From Frateuria terrea (GTDB lineage: Bacteria; Pseudomonadota; Gammaproteobacteria; Xanthomonadales; Rhodanobacteraceae), in contig NZ_FOXL01000009.1 in NCBI RefSeq assembly GCF_900115705.1, forward strand, positions 62,001 to 126,000: 64,000 bases of DNA, read 5' to 3'. How positions within the stretch are numbered: the stretch's first letter is position 1; every line of letters starts with the position of its first letter. A model generated the notes under the pieces. That model was not told the DNA's origin and did not search any database. It worked only from the letters and a program-made list of their open reading frames with translations. Of the stretch, positions 39,570 through 49,894 are shown piece by piece. The translations under genes and the position numbers were made by a program.

Positions 39570-40334
39570 ATGCTCAAGAAGCTGTCTTTCGCGCTGTTCG
39601 CCGGCGCCTTCGCGCTCGCCGCCTGCGCCGCCGATCGCAAGGACGCGGGCGTTGCCGCGAACCCGGCCGCCGAGCAGGTCGTGCGCGCCGCCCTGCAGAA
39701 GCTCGCCCCCGGCGTGCAGTTCGACGAGATTTCGACCTCGCCGCTGCCCGGCTTCTACCAGGTGATCGCCTCAGGCCAGCTGGTCTACGTCAGCACCGAC
39801 GGCAAGTACATGCTCAACGGCGACCTGGTCGATCTGGATGCCAGGCAGAACCTGAGCGACCGCGCCTGGGCGGGCTTCCGCAAGGCGGAGCTCGCCAAGG
39901 TGCCGGCCGCGAAACGGATCGTGTTCTCACCGCCGCACCCGAAATACACGATCACCGTGTTCTCGGACGTCAACTGCGGCTACTGCCGCATGTTCCATTC
40001 GCACATCGACCAGATCAACGCCGAGGGCATCGCGGTCGAGTACCTGGCCTGGCCGCGCGAGGGGTTGACCACCACCGCCGGCAATCCCACCGATACCTAC
40101 AAGGAAATGGTCTCGGTCTGGTGCGCCGCCGACCGCAAGGCTGCCTTCACCGCCGCCAAGCACGGGCAGGCGCCCAAGCCGGCCACCTGTCCCAACCCGG
40201 TCAAGGACGAATACGACCTCGGCGTGAAGCTGGGAGTGACCGGCACGCCGATGATCCTTGGCCCCGACGGCATGGTGCTGGGCGGCTACGTGCCGCCGGA
40301 CAAGCTGCTGAAGATGCTCGAAAAAGGCGGCTGA
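39570..40334 (+). CDS. dsbC: Thiol:disulfide interchange protein DsbC
   Basis: A 254-residue disulfide isomerase. An N-terminal dimerisation domain (about 30-100) leads to the thioredoxin-like domain with CGYC in SDVNCGYCRMFH near residue 135 and the cis-Pro in GVTGTPMIL near 225. The signal sequence LKKLSFALFAGAFALAAC ends with a credible lipobox (Leu-Ala-Ala-Cys19), so the protein may be a membrane-anchored lipoprotein rather than soluble as in Escherichia coli. ATG at 39570 follows GAGG. It is 125 bp after xerD. Confidence 0.9.
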   Translation: MLKKLSFALFAGAFALAACAADRKDAGVAANPAAEQVVRAALQKLAPGVQFDEISTSPLPGFYQVIASGQLVYVSTDGKYMLNGDLVDLDARQNLSDRAWAGFRKAELAKVPAAKRIVFSPPHPKYTITVFSDVNCGYCRMFHSHIDQINAEGIAVEYLAWPREGLTTTAGNPTDTYKEMVSVWCAADRKAAFTAAKHGQAPKPATCPNPVKDEYDLGVKLGVTGTPMILGPDGMVLGGYVPPDKLLKMLEKGG

Positions 40335-40493
40335 GCGGCGCTCGGCCCCCGGCCTCTACCGCGCGGGCACGGGGCCGGCGGGAGGCCCGTAACGGGTCCG
40401 GGCGGCGAACGCATGCTCCACATCCCGTGAATGGGCCCTCCGGCCGCATCGGGTAGAATAGGGCGCTTCCCTTCACGCGCCGAATTCCCCCGC

Positions 40494-43400
40494 ATGATCG
40501 CTTTCGACGGGCAGAGCGCCCTTTCGCCGTTTCGCCTGGATCGCCTGAACGCCCGTGTCGATGCGGTGCATCGGGGCGCGCGTGTGCAGGCTTCCTGGTT
40601 CGTCTACGTGCTCGATGCCGACCACGCGCCCGAGGGCGCCGAGCGCAAGCGCCTGCTCGAGGTGCTGGAGGCCAAGGACGCCACGCCCGAGCCCGCCACG
40701 CTGTGGACGGTGCCGCGGCTGGGCACCATCTCGCCGTGGTCGAGCAAGGCCACCGACATCCTGCATGGCGCCGGCTTCGACGTGCGCCGCGTCGAGCGCG
40801 GCATCGCCTGGCAGGTCGCCGGCCTGCCGGACGCCGGCACGCCGGCCCATACCGCGGTGCTGGCGGTGCTGCACGATCCGATGACCGAGTCGGTACTGAC
40901 CGATCTTGCGCAGGCGCAGGGCCTGTTCCTGGCCGGCACGCCTGGCGACCTGGTGCGCGTCGAACTGGGCGGTGATGCCCGCGGGGCGCTCGCCGCCGCC
41001 AACACCCGCCTGGGGCTGGCGCTGGCCGAGGACGAGATCGAGTACCTGGTTGCGCGCTACGCCGAACTCGGTCGCGATCCGACCGATGCCGAGCTTTTCA
41101 TGTTCGCGCAGGCCAACTCCGAGCACTGCCGCCACAAGGTATTCAACGCCAGCTGGACGATCGACGGCGAAGCACAGGACAAGAGCCTGTTCGCCATGAT
41201 CAAGCACACCCACCAACGCTCGCCTGCGCACACGCTGTCGGCCTACAAGGACAACGCGGCGGTGATCGAGGGCCACCACGGCCAGCGCTTCTTCACCGAC
41301 GGCGAAGGCAACTGGCGCAAGCACGACGAACAGGTCGACTACGCGATCAAGGTCGAGACGCACAACCATCCGACCGCGATCGCGCCGTGGCCCGGTGCGG
41401 CCACCGGTGCCGGCGGCGAGATCCGCGACGAAGGCGCCACCGGCCGCGGCGCCAAGCCCAAGGCCGGCCTCACCGGCTTCTCGGTGTCCGACCTGCGCAT
41501 CCCCGGCGCGCCGGAACCGTGGGAAGTCGATCGCCCGCTGCCGCCGCGCATGGCCAGTGCCTTCGAGATCATGCGCGACGGCCCGCTGGGTGCGGCCGCG
41601 TTCAACAACGAATTCGGCCGTCCGTGCCTGGGCGGCTATTTCCGCACTTATGAACACGAGACCGGCGAGCCCGGCGTGCGCCGCGGCTACGACAAGCCGA
41701 TCATGATCGCCGGCGGCCTGGCCAACATCCGGCGCGAGCACGTGCAGAAGCGCGAACTGGCACCGGGCCACGCGGTGGTCGTGCTGGGCGGCCCGGCGAT
41801 GCTGATCGGCCTGGGCGGCGGCGCAGCCTCCTCGGTGGCGTCCGGCGCCTCCAGCGCCGAACTCGATTTCGCGTCGGTGCAGCGCGACAACGCGGAGATG
41901 GAGCGGCGCTGCCAGCAGGTGATCGACAGCTGCTGGATGCGCGGCGAGCACAACCCGATCGTGAGCATCCACGATGTCGGCGCGGGCGGGCTGTCCAACG
42001 CGATTCCCGAGATCCTCAACGACGCCGGCGTGGGTGGCGAGATCGATCTTTCCAAGGTGCCCTGCGACGATCCTTCACTCTCGCCCATGCAGGTGTGGAG
42101 CAACGAATCGCAGGAGCGCTACGTGCTGGGCATCGCACCGGGCGACCTTCCGGAGTTCGAGGGGTACTGCAAGCGCGAGCGCTGCCCTTACGCCATCGTC
42201 GGCACCGCCACCGCCGAGCGCACCCTGCGCGTGACCGACCCGCGCCGTAACCTCACCGTCATCGACCTGCCAATGGACGTGCTGTTCGGCAAGGCGCCGC
42301 GCATGCACCGCGATGCGCAACGCATCAAGCCGCGGGTGGACCTGCTGCCGGATCTTTCCGGCATCGGCATGGACGAGGCGGTACAGCGCGTGCTGCGCCT
42401 GCCGACCGTAGGCAGCAAGAGCTTCCTGATCACCATCGGCGACCGCACGGTCGGCGGCCTCAACCATCGCGATCCGATGGTCGGCCCGTGGCAGGTGCCG
42501 GTGGCCGACTGCGCGATCACGCTCACCGACTTCGACGGCTACCAGGGCGAAGCAATGGCGATGGCCGAGCGCGCGCCGGTGGCACTGCTCAACAGCGCCG
42601 ACGCGGCGCGGCTGGCGGTCGGCGAGGCGATCACCAACCTGGCCGCTGCGCCGATCGAATCGCTGGGCGAGATCCGCCTGTCCGCCAACTGGATGGCGGC
42701 GGTCAACCACCCGGGCGAGGACGCCGCGTTGTTCGATGCGGTCAAGGCGGTCGGCATGGAACTGTGTCCGGCGCTGGACATCGCCATCCCGGTCGGCAAG
42801 GACTCGCTCTCCATGCAGACGGTATGGCGGGACGGCAGCGCGTCCGATGAAGGCACGCCGCAGCGCACGGTCGCGCCGGTGTCGCTGGTGATCACCGGCT
42901 TTGCCCGTGTCACCGACGTTCGCCGCACGCTCACGCCGCAGCTCAAGCTCGACCGCGGCGACTCGGACCTGTGGCTGCTCGACCTGGGCGCCGGCCGCGA
43001 CCGCCTGGGCGGTTCCGCGCTGACCCAGGTATTCAACCGCGCCGGCGGTGTGCCGCCGGACCTGGACGATCCCAAGCGCCTGCGCGCGTTGTTCGAGCTG
43101 GTGCAGGAAGCCAATCGCTCCGGCCTGGTGCTGGCCTATCACGACCGCTCCGACGGCGGCGTGCTGGCGACGCTGCTGGAGATGGCCTTTGCCGGCCACT
43201 GCGGCCTGGAGATCCACCTGGACGGCTGGGCCGAGGCGACGCTGCGCGCGCTGTTCAACGAGGAACTCGGCGCCGTGCTGCAGGTGGCCAGCGCCAACCG
43301 CGAAGCGTTCGAGGCGCTGCTGGTCAAGCACGGCCTGGCCGGCATGAGCCATCGCATCGGGCGCCCCAAGGAAAAGCTCGGCATCAAGCTGTACCTGGGC

Positions 43401-44369
43401 AACGAAAGCCTGTTCAAGTGGAACTGGACGCAGTTGTTCGGCGCCTGGAACCGCACCAGCCACGCCATGCAGCGCCTGCGCGACAACCCCGCCAGCGCCG
43501 ATGCCGAGTGCGAATGGCGGCTGGACGATGCCGACCCGGGCGTGAGCCCCAAGCTCAGCTTCAACCCGGCCGAGGATGTTGCCGCGCCCTATATCGCCCG
43601 AGGTGCGCGCCCGCGCGTGGCGATCCTGCGCGAGCAAGGCGTCAACGGCCAGGTCGAGATGGCGGCGGCGTTCACCCGCGCCGGCTTCGACGCGGTGGAC
43701 GTGCACATGTCCGACCTCGCCGCCGGCCGCCACTCGCTCGCCGACTTCCGCGGCTTCGCCGCCTGCGGTGGCTTCTCCTACGGCGACGTGCTCGGCGCCG
43801 GCCGCGGCTGGGCCACCTCGGTGCTCTACAACCAGGCGATGCGCGCGCAGTTCGAGGCGTTCTTCAACGACCCATCGAAGTTCGCGCTCGGTGCCTGCAA
43901 CGGCTGCCAGATGCTTTCGCAGCTGAAGGACATCATCCCCGGTGCCAAGCACTGGCCGAAGTTCGTGCGCAACGCCTCCGAGCAGTACGAGGCGCGCCTG
44001 GCCACGCTCGAGGTGCTCGACTCGCCCAGCCTGTTCTTCAAGGGCATGGCCGGCTCGCGCATCCCGGTGGCGGTAGCCCACGGCGAGGGGCGGGTGAGCT
44101 TTCCCTACGCCTGCAGCCCGTCCAAGGCACAGGCGGCGGTGCGCTTCGTCGACAACCGCGGCAAGCCCACCGAGAACTATCCGCTCAACCCGAACGGTTC
44201 CCCCGGTGGCCTGGCCGGCTTTACCGCCGCCGACGGCCGCGTGACCATCCTGATGCCGCATCCGGAGCGAGTGTTCCGCAGCGTGCAGCTGAGCTGGCAT
44301 CCGGAGAACTGGGGCGAGGATTCGCCGTGGATGCGCATGTTCCGCAACGCGCGGGTGTGGTGCGGCTGA
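40494..44369 (+). CDS. purL: Phosphoribosylformylglycinamidine synthase
   Basis: The single-chain 1291-residue enzyme of de novo purine synthesis converts FGAR and glutamine to FGAM. Domains in order: the PurS-like N-terminus (1-150), linker, the ATP-binding FGAM synthetase halves (about 210-980, with [11 protein letters not shown] near 285 and the internal repeat), and the C-terminal glutaminase with Cys in GACNGCQML near 1135 and His/Glu in MPHPERV near 1260. The ATG at 40494 gives the family length (about 1295); the frame is open 21 codons further upstream. TAGAAT at 40454-40459 is a possible -10 element. Confidence 0.97.
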   Translation: MIAFDGQSALSPFRLDRLNARVDAVHRGARVQASWFVYVLDADHAPEGAERKRLLEVLEAKDATPEPATLWTVPRLGTISPWSSKATDILHGAGFDVRRVERGIAWQVAGLPDAGTPAHTAVLAVLHDPMTESVLTDLAQAQGLFLAGTPGDLVRVELGGDARGALAAANTRLGLALAEDEIEYLVARYAELGRDPTDAELFMFAQANSEHCRHKVFNASWTIDGEAQDKSLFAMIKHTHQRSPAHTLSAYKDNAAVIEGHHGQRFFTDGEGNWRKHDEQVDYAIKVETHNHPTAIAPWPGAATGAGGEIRDEGATGRGAKPKAGLTGFSVSDLRIPGAPEPWEVDRPLPPRMASAFEIMRDGPLGAAAFNNEFGRPCLGGYFRTYEHETGEPGVRRGYDKPIMIAGGLANIRREHVQKRELAPGHAVVVLGGPAMLIGLGGGAASSVASGASSAELDFASVQRDNAEMERRCQQVIDSCWMRGEHNPIVSIHDVGAGGLSNAIPEILNDAGVGGEIDLSKVPCDDPSLSPMQVWSNESQERYVLGIAPGDLPEFEGYCKRERCPYAIVGTATAERTLRVTDPRRNLTVIDLPMDVLFGKAPRMHRDAQRIKPRVDLLPDLSGIGMDEAVQRVLRLPTVGSKSFLITIGDRTVGGLNHRDPMVGPWQVPVADCAITLTDFDGYQGEAMAMAERAPVALLNSADAARLAVGEAITNLAAAPIESLGEIRLSANWMAAVNHPGEDAALFDAVKAVGMELCPALDIAIPVGKDSLSMQTVWRDGSASDEGTPQRTVAPVSLVITGFARVTDVRRTLTPQLKLDRGDSDLWLLDLGAGRDRLGGSALTQVFNRAGGVPPDLDDPKRLRALFELVQEANRSGLVLAYHDRSDGGVLATLLEMAFAGHCGLEIHLDGWAEATLRALFNEELGAVLQVASANREAFEALLVKHGLAGMSHRIGRPKEKLGIKLYLGNESLFKWNWTQLFGAWNRTSHAMQRLRDNPASADAECEWRLDDADPGVSPKLSFNPAEDVAAPYIARGARPRVAILREQGVNGQVEMAAAFTRAGFDAVDVHMSDLAAGRHSLADFRGFAACGGFSYGDVLGAGRGWATSVLYNQAMRAQFEAFFNDPSKFALGACNGCQMLSQLKDIIPGAKHWPKFVRNASEQYEARLATLEVLDSPSLFFKGMAGSRIPVAVAHGEGRVSFPYACSPSKAQAAVRFVDNRGKPTENYPLNPNGSPGGLAGFTAADGRVTILMPHPERVFRSVQLSWHPENWGEDSPWMRMFRNARVWCG

Positions 44370-44382
44370 CCGGGTATGGCCA

Positions 44383-45084
44383 GTGAAAGCGGGCGCGACC
44401 GCCCGCTGGCTCTACGCGCCGGCCTGGTTGCTGGCACTGGCGTTGCTGCCATGGTGGCTGGGATTGCCGCTGCTGCTGGCGATCGCCGCAACGCTGCTGT
44501 TTGCCGCCGAGCGGCTCGAGGGCCACGGGCCGTTGTTGCGCCTGGCGTTGCGCTGGGGCCTGCCCGGTGTGTTGTTCGCCGTGCAAGGCGCGCTCGGAGG
44601 CGATGCGTTGGCGTGGGCGATGGCCCTGCTCGGGGCGCTGGCCGGCTTCACCTTGCTGGCGGGCCTGGAGGCGTGGCTCGATCGTGGGCGGCGCGAGCAG
44701 GTCGCGCAGCCGGATCTGCGCGACTGGCCAAGCCTGGCGCTGGCGCCGATCGGGCCGGGGGCGGTGGTGGTCGAGTTGACGTCACCCGAATGGATCGAAG
44801 TGGCATCTTCCGACCCGCGCGGCGGCGTGGCGCGGTGGGAATCCGGGGGCTATGTGCTGGGCGACGGCACGACGGTGGAGCGCGTGCAGCCGCTCGCGTC
44901 GTTCAGCCCGGAGGGCCGCTGGTTCGTCGCGTGCACTTCACACGGTGTCGTGCTGGTCGATCGCGACCGTGGACGCAGCTATCGCCTGCGTGGCTGGGAG
45001 CTGTGCGGTTGGCACGACGGGCCGTGGTTCGCGCGTGGGGCCGGGCCGGCGATGGCCTGGCGCGAAGTTCTCGGCCTGGGGTGA
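44383..45084 (+). CDS. Membrane protein of unknown function
   Basis: A 233-residue protein with four hydrophobic segments in its first half (about 10-25, 27-43, 55-70, 78-95), then a soluble region of about 135 residues containing the strand-rich WESGGYVLGDG, FSPEGRWFVACTSHGVVLVDRDRGRSYRLRGWELCGWHDG. I do not recognise a family. GTG at 44383 is 13 bases after purL, so it is likely co-transcribed with it. It may be a lineage-specific envelope protein. Confidence 0.6.
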   Translation: MKAGATARWLYAPAWLLALALLPWWLGLPLLLAIAATLLFAAERLEGHGPLLRLALRWGLPGVLFAVQGALGGDALAWAMALLGALAGFTLLAGLEAWLDRGRREQVAQPDLRDWPSLALAPIGPGAVVVELTSPEWIEVASSDPRGGVARWESGGYVLGDGTTVERVQPLASFSPEGRWFVACTSHGVVLVDRDRGRSYRLRGWELCGWHDGPWFARGAGPAMAWREVLGLG

Positions 45085-45146
45085 AGGGCCGGGTTCGTCT
45101 CGAGCTTGCGTTGCAAGAGCTTTCGGCCGCCTTAGGCGCCCGAGTT

Positions 45147-45425
45147 AATTCTCTTTGCTTGCCCTAAGAGAAGTAACCAAGAGAAAGGGTACCCCGATGG
45201 CGCGCCCTGCGGGCATCCTGCCCTTCGCGGTCGGGCGGCGGGGTTTTTCGACGGGCTCCTGCCCCGACGAAAAACTGGCCGGCGTCCTGCCGGCCACCCT
45301 CCGGGCTGATCCGCCACCCGCCCGCCGCGCCATAGGGCCCCGGGAAGAGCCGCGCGCTTCCTTCGCGCACTTCTCAGAAGAGCATAAGGGCAGGAGCAAG
45401 AGCAATGGCGAGATGCGTGGCCGCG
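45147..45425. repeat. Xanthomonadales-type interspersed repeat in a gene-free stretch
   Basis: The stretch starts with TTCTCTTTGCTTGCCC and AAGAGAAGTAACCAAGAG, passes through a GC-rich segment with GATGGCGCGCCCTGCGGGC and GGGGTTTTTCGACGGGCTCC, and ends with AGAGCATAAGGGCAGGAGC. I recognise this text as a widespread intergenic repeat of Xanthomonas, Lysobacter and relatives. Open frames inside it (for example a 104-codon plus-strand frame) are probably spurious. No gene is supported between 45085 and 45536. Confidence 0.6.
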
Positions 45426-45437
45426 CGATGAACGGCT

Positions 45438-45460
45438 CCCTCTCCCCGCCAGGGAGAGGG
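45438..45460. repeat. CCCTCTCCC hairpin upstream of the glycosyltransferase gene
   Basis: CCCTCTCCC (45438-45446) and GGGAGAGGG (45452-45460) form a perfect nine-base-pair stem with a CGCCA loop, followed by GCTGGGGTGAGGGG. It is one copy of a short repeat type also found near 15220 and 50701. Confidence 0.6.
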
Positions 45461-45536
45461 CTGGGGTGAGGGGCCGGGGCTCGCGGGAAACCCCCACCCG
45501 GTTCTCCCGACCCCGCGCCTCCCTCATACTTGCGCG

Positions 45537-46427
45537 GTGTCCACTCCCCTTCCCCTTGCACGGATGCTGCCGGTCAGCGTGATCGTGGTGTGCGCCGACA
45601 GCGGCGCCTCGTTGCGCGATTGCGCGCAGCGGGTGCTCGACAGTGTGCTGCCGCTGGAGCTGATCCTGATCGACAACGCCTCGACCGATGGCGTGCCGCA
45701 GTCGATCGAGCGTGCGCATGCGGGCGAGCCGCGGCTGAAGGTGATCTACAACCACGCCAACCTCGGCTTCGGTCCGGCGGTGAACCGCGCTGCGGCGGTG
45801 GCGCGGGGCGAACACCTGCTGGTGCTCAATCCCGATTGCCTGCTGGAACCGGACACGCTCACGCGCATGCTCGACATCCTCGACCAGCATCCCGAGGCTG
45901 GCATCGTCGGCGCGGTGGTATGTGCGGCGGACGGCACGCCGGACCCTGCCTCGTACCGCCGTGATCCGCTCTTGCGCCACGCGCTTGCGACGCTGGTCGG
46001 CGCGCGCGGCGGCATGAACATCGACGGCGAAATACCGCTGAAGGTGGTCGATGCCGAAGCCGTCTCCGGTGCGCTCATGCTGCTGCCGCGCAAGGTGTTC
46101 GAGCAGCTCGGCGGTTTCGACGAGGCGTATTTCCTGCACTGCGAAGACCTCGACCTGTGCCGGCGCGCGCGCGATGCCGGCTACGCCGTGCTGCTGGCCG
46201 GCGACGTGCGCGTGCTGCATGGCAAGGGCGGCTCGAGCCGGCACCGGCCGGTGTTCGTCAGCCGGCACAAGCATCGCGGCATGTGGCGATGGTTCCGCAA
46301 GTTCGATCCGGCTGCGCGCAACCCGCTGCTGGCCGGCATCGTCTGGCTGGGCATTTGGGGGCATTTCGCGGTGCAGGTGCCGGGCCAGCTGTGGCGCCTG
46401 GCCAGGGCAGCGCGCCGTGCCGCGTAA
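45537..46427 (+). CDS. Family 2 glycosyltransferase (rhamnosyltransferase-like)
   Basis: A 296-residue GT-A fold transferase, probably adding a sugar during surface polysaccharide or LPS assembly. The strand VSVIVVCADSGA is followed by LILIDNASTDGV (nucleotide-sugar Asp), the DxD-like LNPDCLLEPD near 100 and the acceptor-side FDEAYFLHCEDLDLCRRARDAG near 185-205, which is typical of WbbL/RfbF-type enzymes. GTG 45537 or ATG 45564 are possible starts. No other polysaccharide genes are adjacent. Confidence 0.85.
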   Translation: MSTPLPLARMLPVSVIVVCADSGASLRDCAQRVLDSVLPLELILIDNASTDGVPQSIERAHAGEPRLKVIYNHANLGFGPAVNRAAAVARGEHLLVLNPDCLLEPDTLTRMLDILDQHPEAGIVGAVVCAADGTPDPASYRRDPLLRHALATLVGARGGMNIDGEIPLKVVDAEAVSGALMLLPRKVFEQLGGFDEAYFLHCEDLDLCRRARDAGYAVLLAGDVRVLHGKGGSSRHRPVFVSRHKHRGMWRWFRKFDPAARNPLLAGIVWLGIWGHFAVQVPGQLWRLARAARRAA

Positions 46428-46439
46428 CCTCATTTTTCC

Positions 46440-47345
46440 ATGACCGACCCCGCCCGCCCGCGCACCCTGGCCGCCACCGTCGGCCTGCTCGCCCTGACCG
46501 CCGTATGGGGCTCGACCTTCGTACTGATCAAGGACGTCGTCGGGCGCATGCGCGTGGTCGATTTCCTCGCCGTGCGCTTTGCCATCGCGGCGCTGGCGAT
46601 GCTGGTGCTGTTCGCGCGTCCCGTATGGCGGCTGGAACGCCGGCAGCTTGGCCGTGCGCTGCTGTTGGGCGTCGTCTACGGTGTCGGCCAGCTGCTGCAG
46701 ACCTGGGGCCTGAAGCTGATCGCGCCCAGCGTCAGCGGCTTCGCCACCGGCATGTACGTAGTGTTCACGCCTATCCTCGCCTGGCTGCTGCTGCGCGAGC
46801 GCATCGCCGGCGTGGTCTGGCTGGCGGTGGCGCTGGCGACCGGCGGGCTGGCCCTGCTGTCGCTGCATGGCGTGTCGATCGACCTGGGCGTGTGGCTGAC
46901 GCTGGCCTCGGCGGCGCTCTATGCGCTGCACATCCTGGGGCTGGGGCGCTGGTCGCGCGAGGCGGATGCGGTCGGCATGTCGGCGGTGCAGGTAGCGGCG
47001 ATCGCCGTGATCTGCCTGCTCGCGACCCTGCCGCAGGGGCCGTCGTTGCCGCCGGACGGCCCGGCGTGGATCGCGGTGCTGTACATGGCGCTGGTCGCCG
47101 GTGCCGGTGCCATGCTGGTGCAGACCTGGGTGCAGGCGCACCTGCCACCCGCGCGCGTGGCGATCGTGATGACCACCGAGCCGGTTTTCGCGGCCGGCTT
47201 CGCCGTGGCACTGGGCGTGGATGCGCTGAGCTGGCGCATGCTGGCCGGCGGCGCGCTGGTACTGGGCGCGATGTACCTGGTGGAGTTGGCGCCGAAGCGC
47301 GGCACGGCGCTGGAAGCCGAAGGCATCCACCATGAGGTGCCCTAG
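46440..47345 (+). CDS. DMT-superfamily (EamA) transporter
   Basis: A 301-residue inner-membrane exporter with about ten helices in two EamA repeats. The N-terminal TAVWGSTFVLIKDVVGRM and the mid-protein ATGMYVVFTPILAWLLLRERI are characteristic of the RhaT/EamA group. It is a different subfamily from the DMT gene at 10867. The ATG at 46440 lies 12 bases after the glycosyltransferase stop, so the two are likely one transcript; it converges on ybdD. Substrate unknown. Confidence 0.87.
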   Translation: MTDPARPRTLAATVGLLALTAVWGSTFVLIKDVVGRMRVVDFLAVRFAIAALAMLVLFARPVWRLERRQLGRALLLGVVYGVGQLLQTWGLKLIAPSVSGFATGMYVVFTPILAWLLLRERIAGVVWLAVALATGGLALLSLHGVSIDLGVWLTLASAALYALHILGLGRWSREADAVGMSAVQVAAIAVICLLATLPQGPSLPPDGPAWIAVLYMALVAGAGAMLVQTWVQAHLPPARVAIVMTTEPVFAAGFAVALGVDALSWRMLAGGALVLGAMYLVELAPKRGTALEAEGIHHEVP

Positions 47346-47400
47346 CGCGGCTTCGGCCCGCACGTTGCGGCAAGGTGGACCGGGTCCGATACGGACCGCT

Positions 47401-47595
47401 TCAGCAGCAGCGTCCGCCGGTTCCCTTGTAGCGCGCTTCCTGCCGCTCGCGGAAGAACGCCGCGTAGCTCGGCACGGGACGGTCGGGATGATGGTCGCGC
47501 AGGTGGCGCACGTAGGTGTCGTAGTCGGGCACGCCGCAGCACAGCCGCGCCGTCTGCACGGCGCGCGACCAGGCGGACCGCAGCCAGCGCTTCAT
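47401..47595 (-). CDS. ybdD: YbdD/YjiX-family small protein (DUF466)
   Basis: A 64-residue basic protein with the family core CGVPDYDTYVRHLRDHHPDRP and SYAAFFRERQEARY. In Escherichia coli YbdD is needed for pyruvate uptake by CstA, as YjiX is for BtsT. The ATG at 47595 overlaps the cstA stop by four bases (ATGA), fixing both the start and the pairing. The tail ends in two Cys residues (GGRCC). Confidence 0.9.
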   Translation of the reverse strand: MKRWLRSAWSRAVQTARLCCGVPDYDTYVRHLRDHHPDRPVPSYAAFFRERQEARYKGTGGRCC

Positions 47596-49676
47596 GGTGC
47601 GCTCCCACTGGTGGCATCCAGCGGCATGTACGGCTCCTCGTGCGTGGTCGGATGGTTGATCCGCCAGGCGCGCGCGATGGTACGCACTCCGAAGCCGGCC
47701 ATGGCCAGCACCAGCAGCACGAACAGACCGGTCAGCGCCGCGTCCACGTAGTTGTTGGTGACGATGCGCTGCATCTCGGCCGCGTTCTTCGCCGGCGCCA
47801 GCAGCCGCCCCTCGGCCATCGCGGCGGCATACTTCTGCCCCGCGGCGGTGAAGCTGATCGGACCGGCCAGTTTCTCGTACCCGGCCGACAGCGTGCAGAC
47901 CACCAGCCACAGCGCGGGGATGCCCGGCACCCACACGTACCGCTCGCGCTTGAGCTTGACCACCACGACGGTGGCGAGCATGAGGGCGATGGCCGCCAGC
48001 ATCTGGTTGGCGATCCCGAACAGCGGCCACAGCGTGTTGATGCCGCCCAGCGGGTCGACCGCGCCCTGGTACAGGAAATAACCCCAAAGCCCCACGCAGA
48101 TCGCCGTCGCCAGCAGATTGCCGGTCCACGATTCGGTGTGCTGCAGCGGCTGGTGGATGAGCCCCGCGATCTCCTGGATCATGAAGCGGCCCACGCGCGT
48201 GCCCGCGTCCACGGTGGTGAGGATGAACAGCGCCTCGAACAGGATCGCGTAGTGGTACCAGAACGCCATCATGCCGCCACCGGGAACAATCTCGTGCAGC
48301 AGCCGCGCCATGCCGACCGCCAGCGTGGGCGCACCGCCAGCCCGCGAGAGCACGCTCGACTCGCCGATGTCGCGCGCGGTCTGCGTGAGCTGGTCGGGGG
48401 TGACCACGAAGCCCCACTGGCTGATCGTCTGCGCCGCGTGTTCGGCGGTGGTGCCGATCAGCGCCGCAGGCGAGTTCATCGCGAAGTACACGCCCGGGTG
48501 CAGCGACGCGGCCGCCACCAGCGCCATGATCGCCACGAACGCCTCCATCAGCATGCCGCCGTACCCGACCATGCGTGCCTCGCCTTCGTTGGCGAGCAGC
48601 TTGGGCGTGGTGCCCGAGGCGATGATCGAATGCCAGCCCGACACCGCGCCGCAGGCGATGGTGATGAACAGGAACGGGAACAGGTTGCCCTGGAAGACCG
48701 GCCCGGTGCCATCGATGAATCGCGTCACCGCGGCCATCTGCAGCGTCGGCGCGGCCAGGAAGATCGCCAAGGCCAACAGCGCGATGGTGCCGATCTTGAG
48801 GAACGTCGACAGGTAATCGCGCGGCGCCAGCAGCAGCCACACCGGCAGCACCGAGGCGCAGAAGCCGTAGGCGATCAGCAGCCACGCCAGCGCCCTGGCG
48901 TCGAAGTCGAACAGCGGCGCCAGCGCGGCCGACCCGGCCACGTGGCGGCCGAACCAGATCGCGGCCAGCAGCAGTGCCAGCCCGATGATCGACACCTCGA
49001 GGATCCGTCCCGGCCGCAGCCAACGCAGGAACACGCCCATCAGCAACGCGATCGGGATGGTCGCCGCGACGGTGAAGGTGCCCCACGGACTGTGCGTGAG
49101 CGCCTTGACCACCACCAGCGCGAGCACCGCCAGCACGATCATCATCAGCACCAGCACGCCGAACATGGCGATGAGGCCCGGCACGTGCCCCAGCTCCTCG
49201 CGCAGCATGTGCCCCAGCGACCGGCCGTCGCGGCGCAGCGACAGCGCCAGGATCATGAAGTCCTGCACCGCTCCGGCGAACACCACGCCGAAGAGGATCC
49301 ACAAGGTACCCGGCAGGTAGCCCATCTGCGCAGCAAGCACCGGACCTACCAGCGGGCCAGCGCCGGCGATCGCGGCGAAATGGTGGCCGAACACCACCCA
49401 CTTGTCGGTCGGCACGTAGTCCAGTCCGTCGGGATGGCGCATGGCCGGCGTCGCGCGAGTCGGATCGAGCCGGAGCACCGAGCGCTCGATGAAGCGGCCA
49501 TAGAAGCGGTAGCCGATCACGAACACCGCCATGGACGCGGCGACCAGCCAGATGGCGTTGATCGGCTCGCCCCGGCGCAGCGCCACCACGCCGAGGCAAA
49601 ACGCGCCGACGAGGGCGATGGAAACCCACAGGATCCTTGCCGCGGGGCTGGCCGGAACGGAGGCTCGGGTGTGCAT
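47592..49676 (-). CDS. cstA: Carbon starvation protein A, pyruvate transporter
   Basis: A 694-residue membrane protein with about 16-18 helices. The N-terminal block YVPTDKWVVFGHHFAAIAGAGPLVGPVLAAQ (about 90-120), and PRDYLSTFLKIG near 285, are hallmarks of CstA. It imports pyruvate and was named for induction in carbon starvation. ATG at 49676 follows AGGAGAA with six-base spacing. The neighbour ybdD overlaps its stop. It is divergent from the DUF4197 gene across a 218-bp gap that holds the palindrome TTCGCGCGAGCGCGAA (49809-49824), a possible regulatory site. Confidence 0.94.
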   Translation of the reverse strand: MHTRASVPASPAARILWVSIALVGAFCLGVVALRRGEPINAIWLVAASMAVFVIGYRFYGRFIERSVLRLDPTRATPAMRHPDGLDYVPTDKWVVFGHHFAAIAGAGPLVGPVLAAQMGYLPGTLWILFGVVFAGAVQDFMILALSLRRDGRSLGHMLREELGHVPGLIAMFGVLVLMMIVLAVLALVVVKALTHSPWGTFTVAATIPIALLMGVFLRWLRPGRILEVSIIGLALLLAAIWFGRHVAGSAALAPLFDFDARALAWLLIAYGFCASVLPVWLLLAPRDYLSTFLKIGTIALLALAIFLAAPTLQMAAVTRFIDGTGPVFQGNLFPFLFITIACGAVSGWHSIIASGTTPKLLANEGEARMVGYGGMLMEAFVAIMALVAAASLHPGVYFAMNSPAALIGTTAEHAAQTISQWGFVVTPDQLTQTARDIGESSVLSRAGGAPTLAVGMARLLHEIVPGGGMMAFWYHYAILFEALFILTTVDAGTRVGRFMIQEIAGLIHQPLQHTESWTGNLLATAICVGLWGYFLYQGAVDPLGGINTLWPLFGIANQMLAAIALMLATVVVVKLKRERYVWVPGIPALWLVVCTLSAGYEKLAGPISFTAAGQKYAAAMAEGRLLAPAKNAAEMQRIVTNNYVDAALTGLFVLLVLAMAGFGVRTIARAWRINHPTTHEEPYMPLDATSGSAP

Positions 49677-49894
49677 GGGCTTCTCCTGGACAGGTGCCGG
49701 CAAGGGTCGTCCCCGTGGCGGTGGGCGGTCAATGCCTGCCAGGCGAGCCAGCGAGATGGCGTGCCGCCGCGTGTCAGCATTGGCGTTCACGGGAGCGGGC
49801 CGGGAGCTTTCGCGCGAGCGCGAACCCGGTCCGCGAACACGCGTGCGTCCCGCGTCGCGCGCGTAAACTCGGCCGGTCCCAGCGGAGATCCACC

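Noticed and set aside
45155-45469. 104-codon frame within the interspersed repeat
   Set aside because: It lies in a repeated intergenic element, has no ribosome site or recognised domain, and similar frames in relatives are generally spurious.
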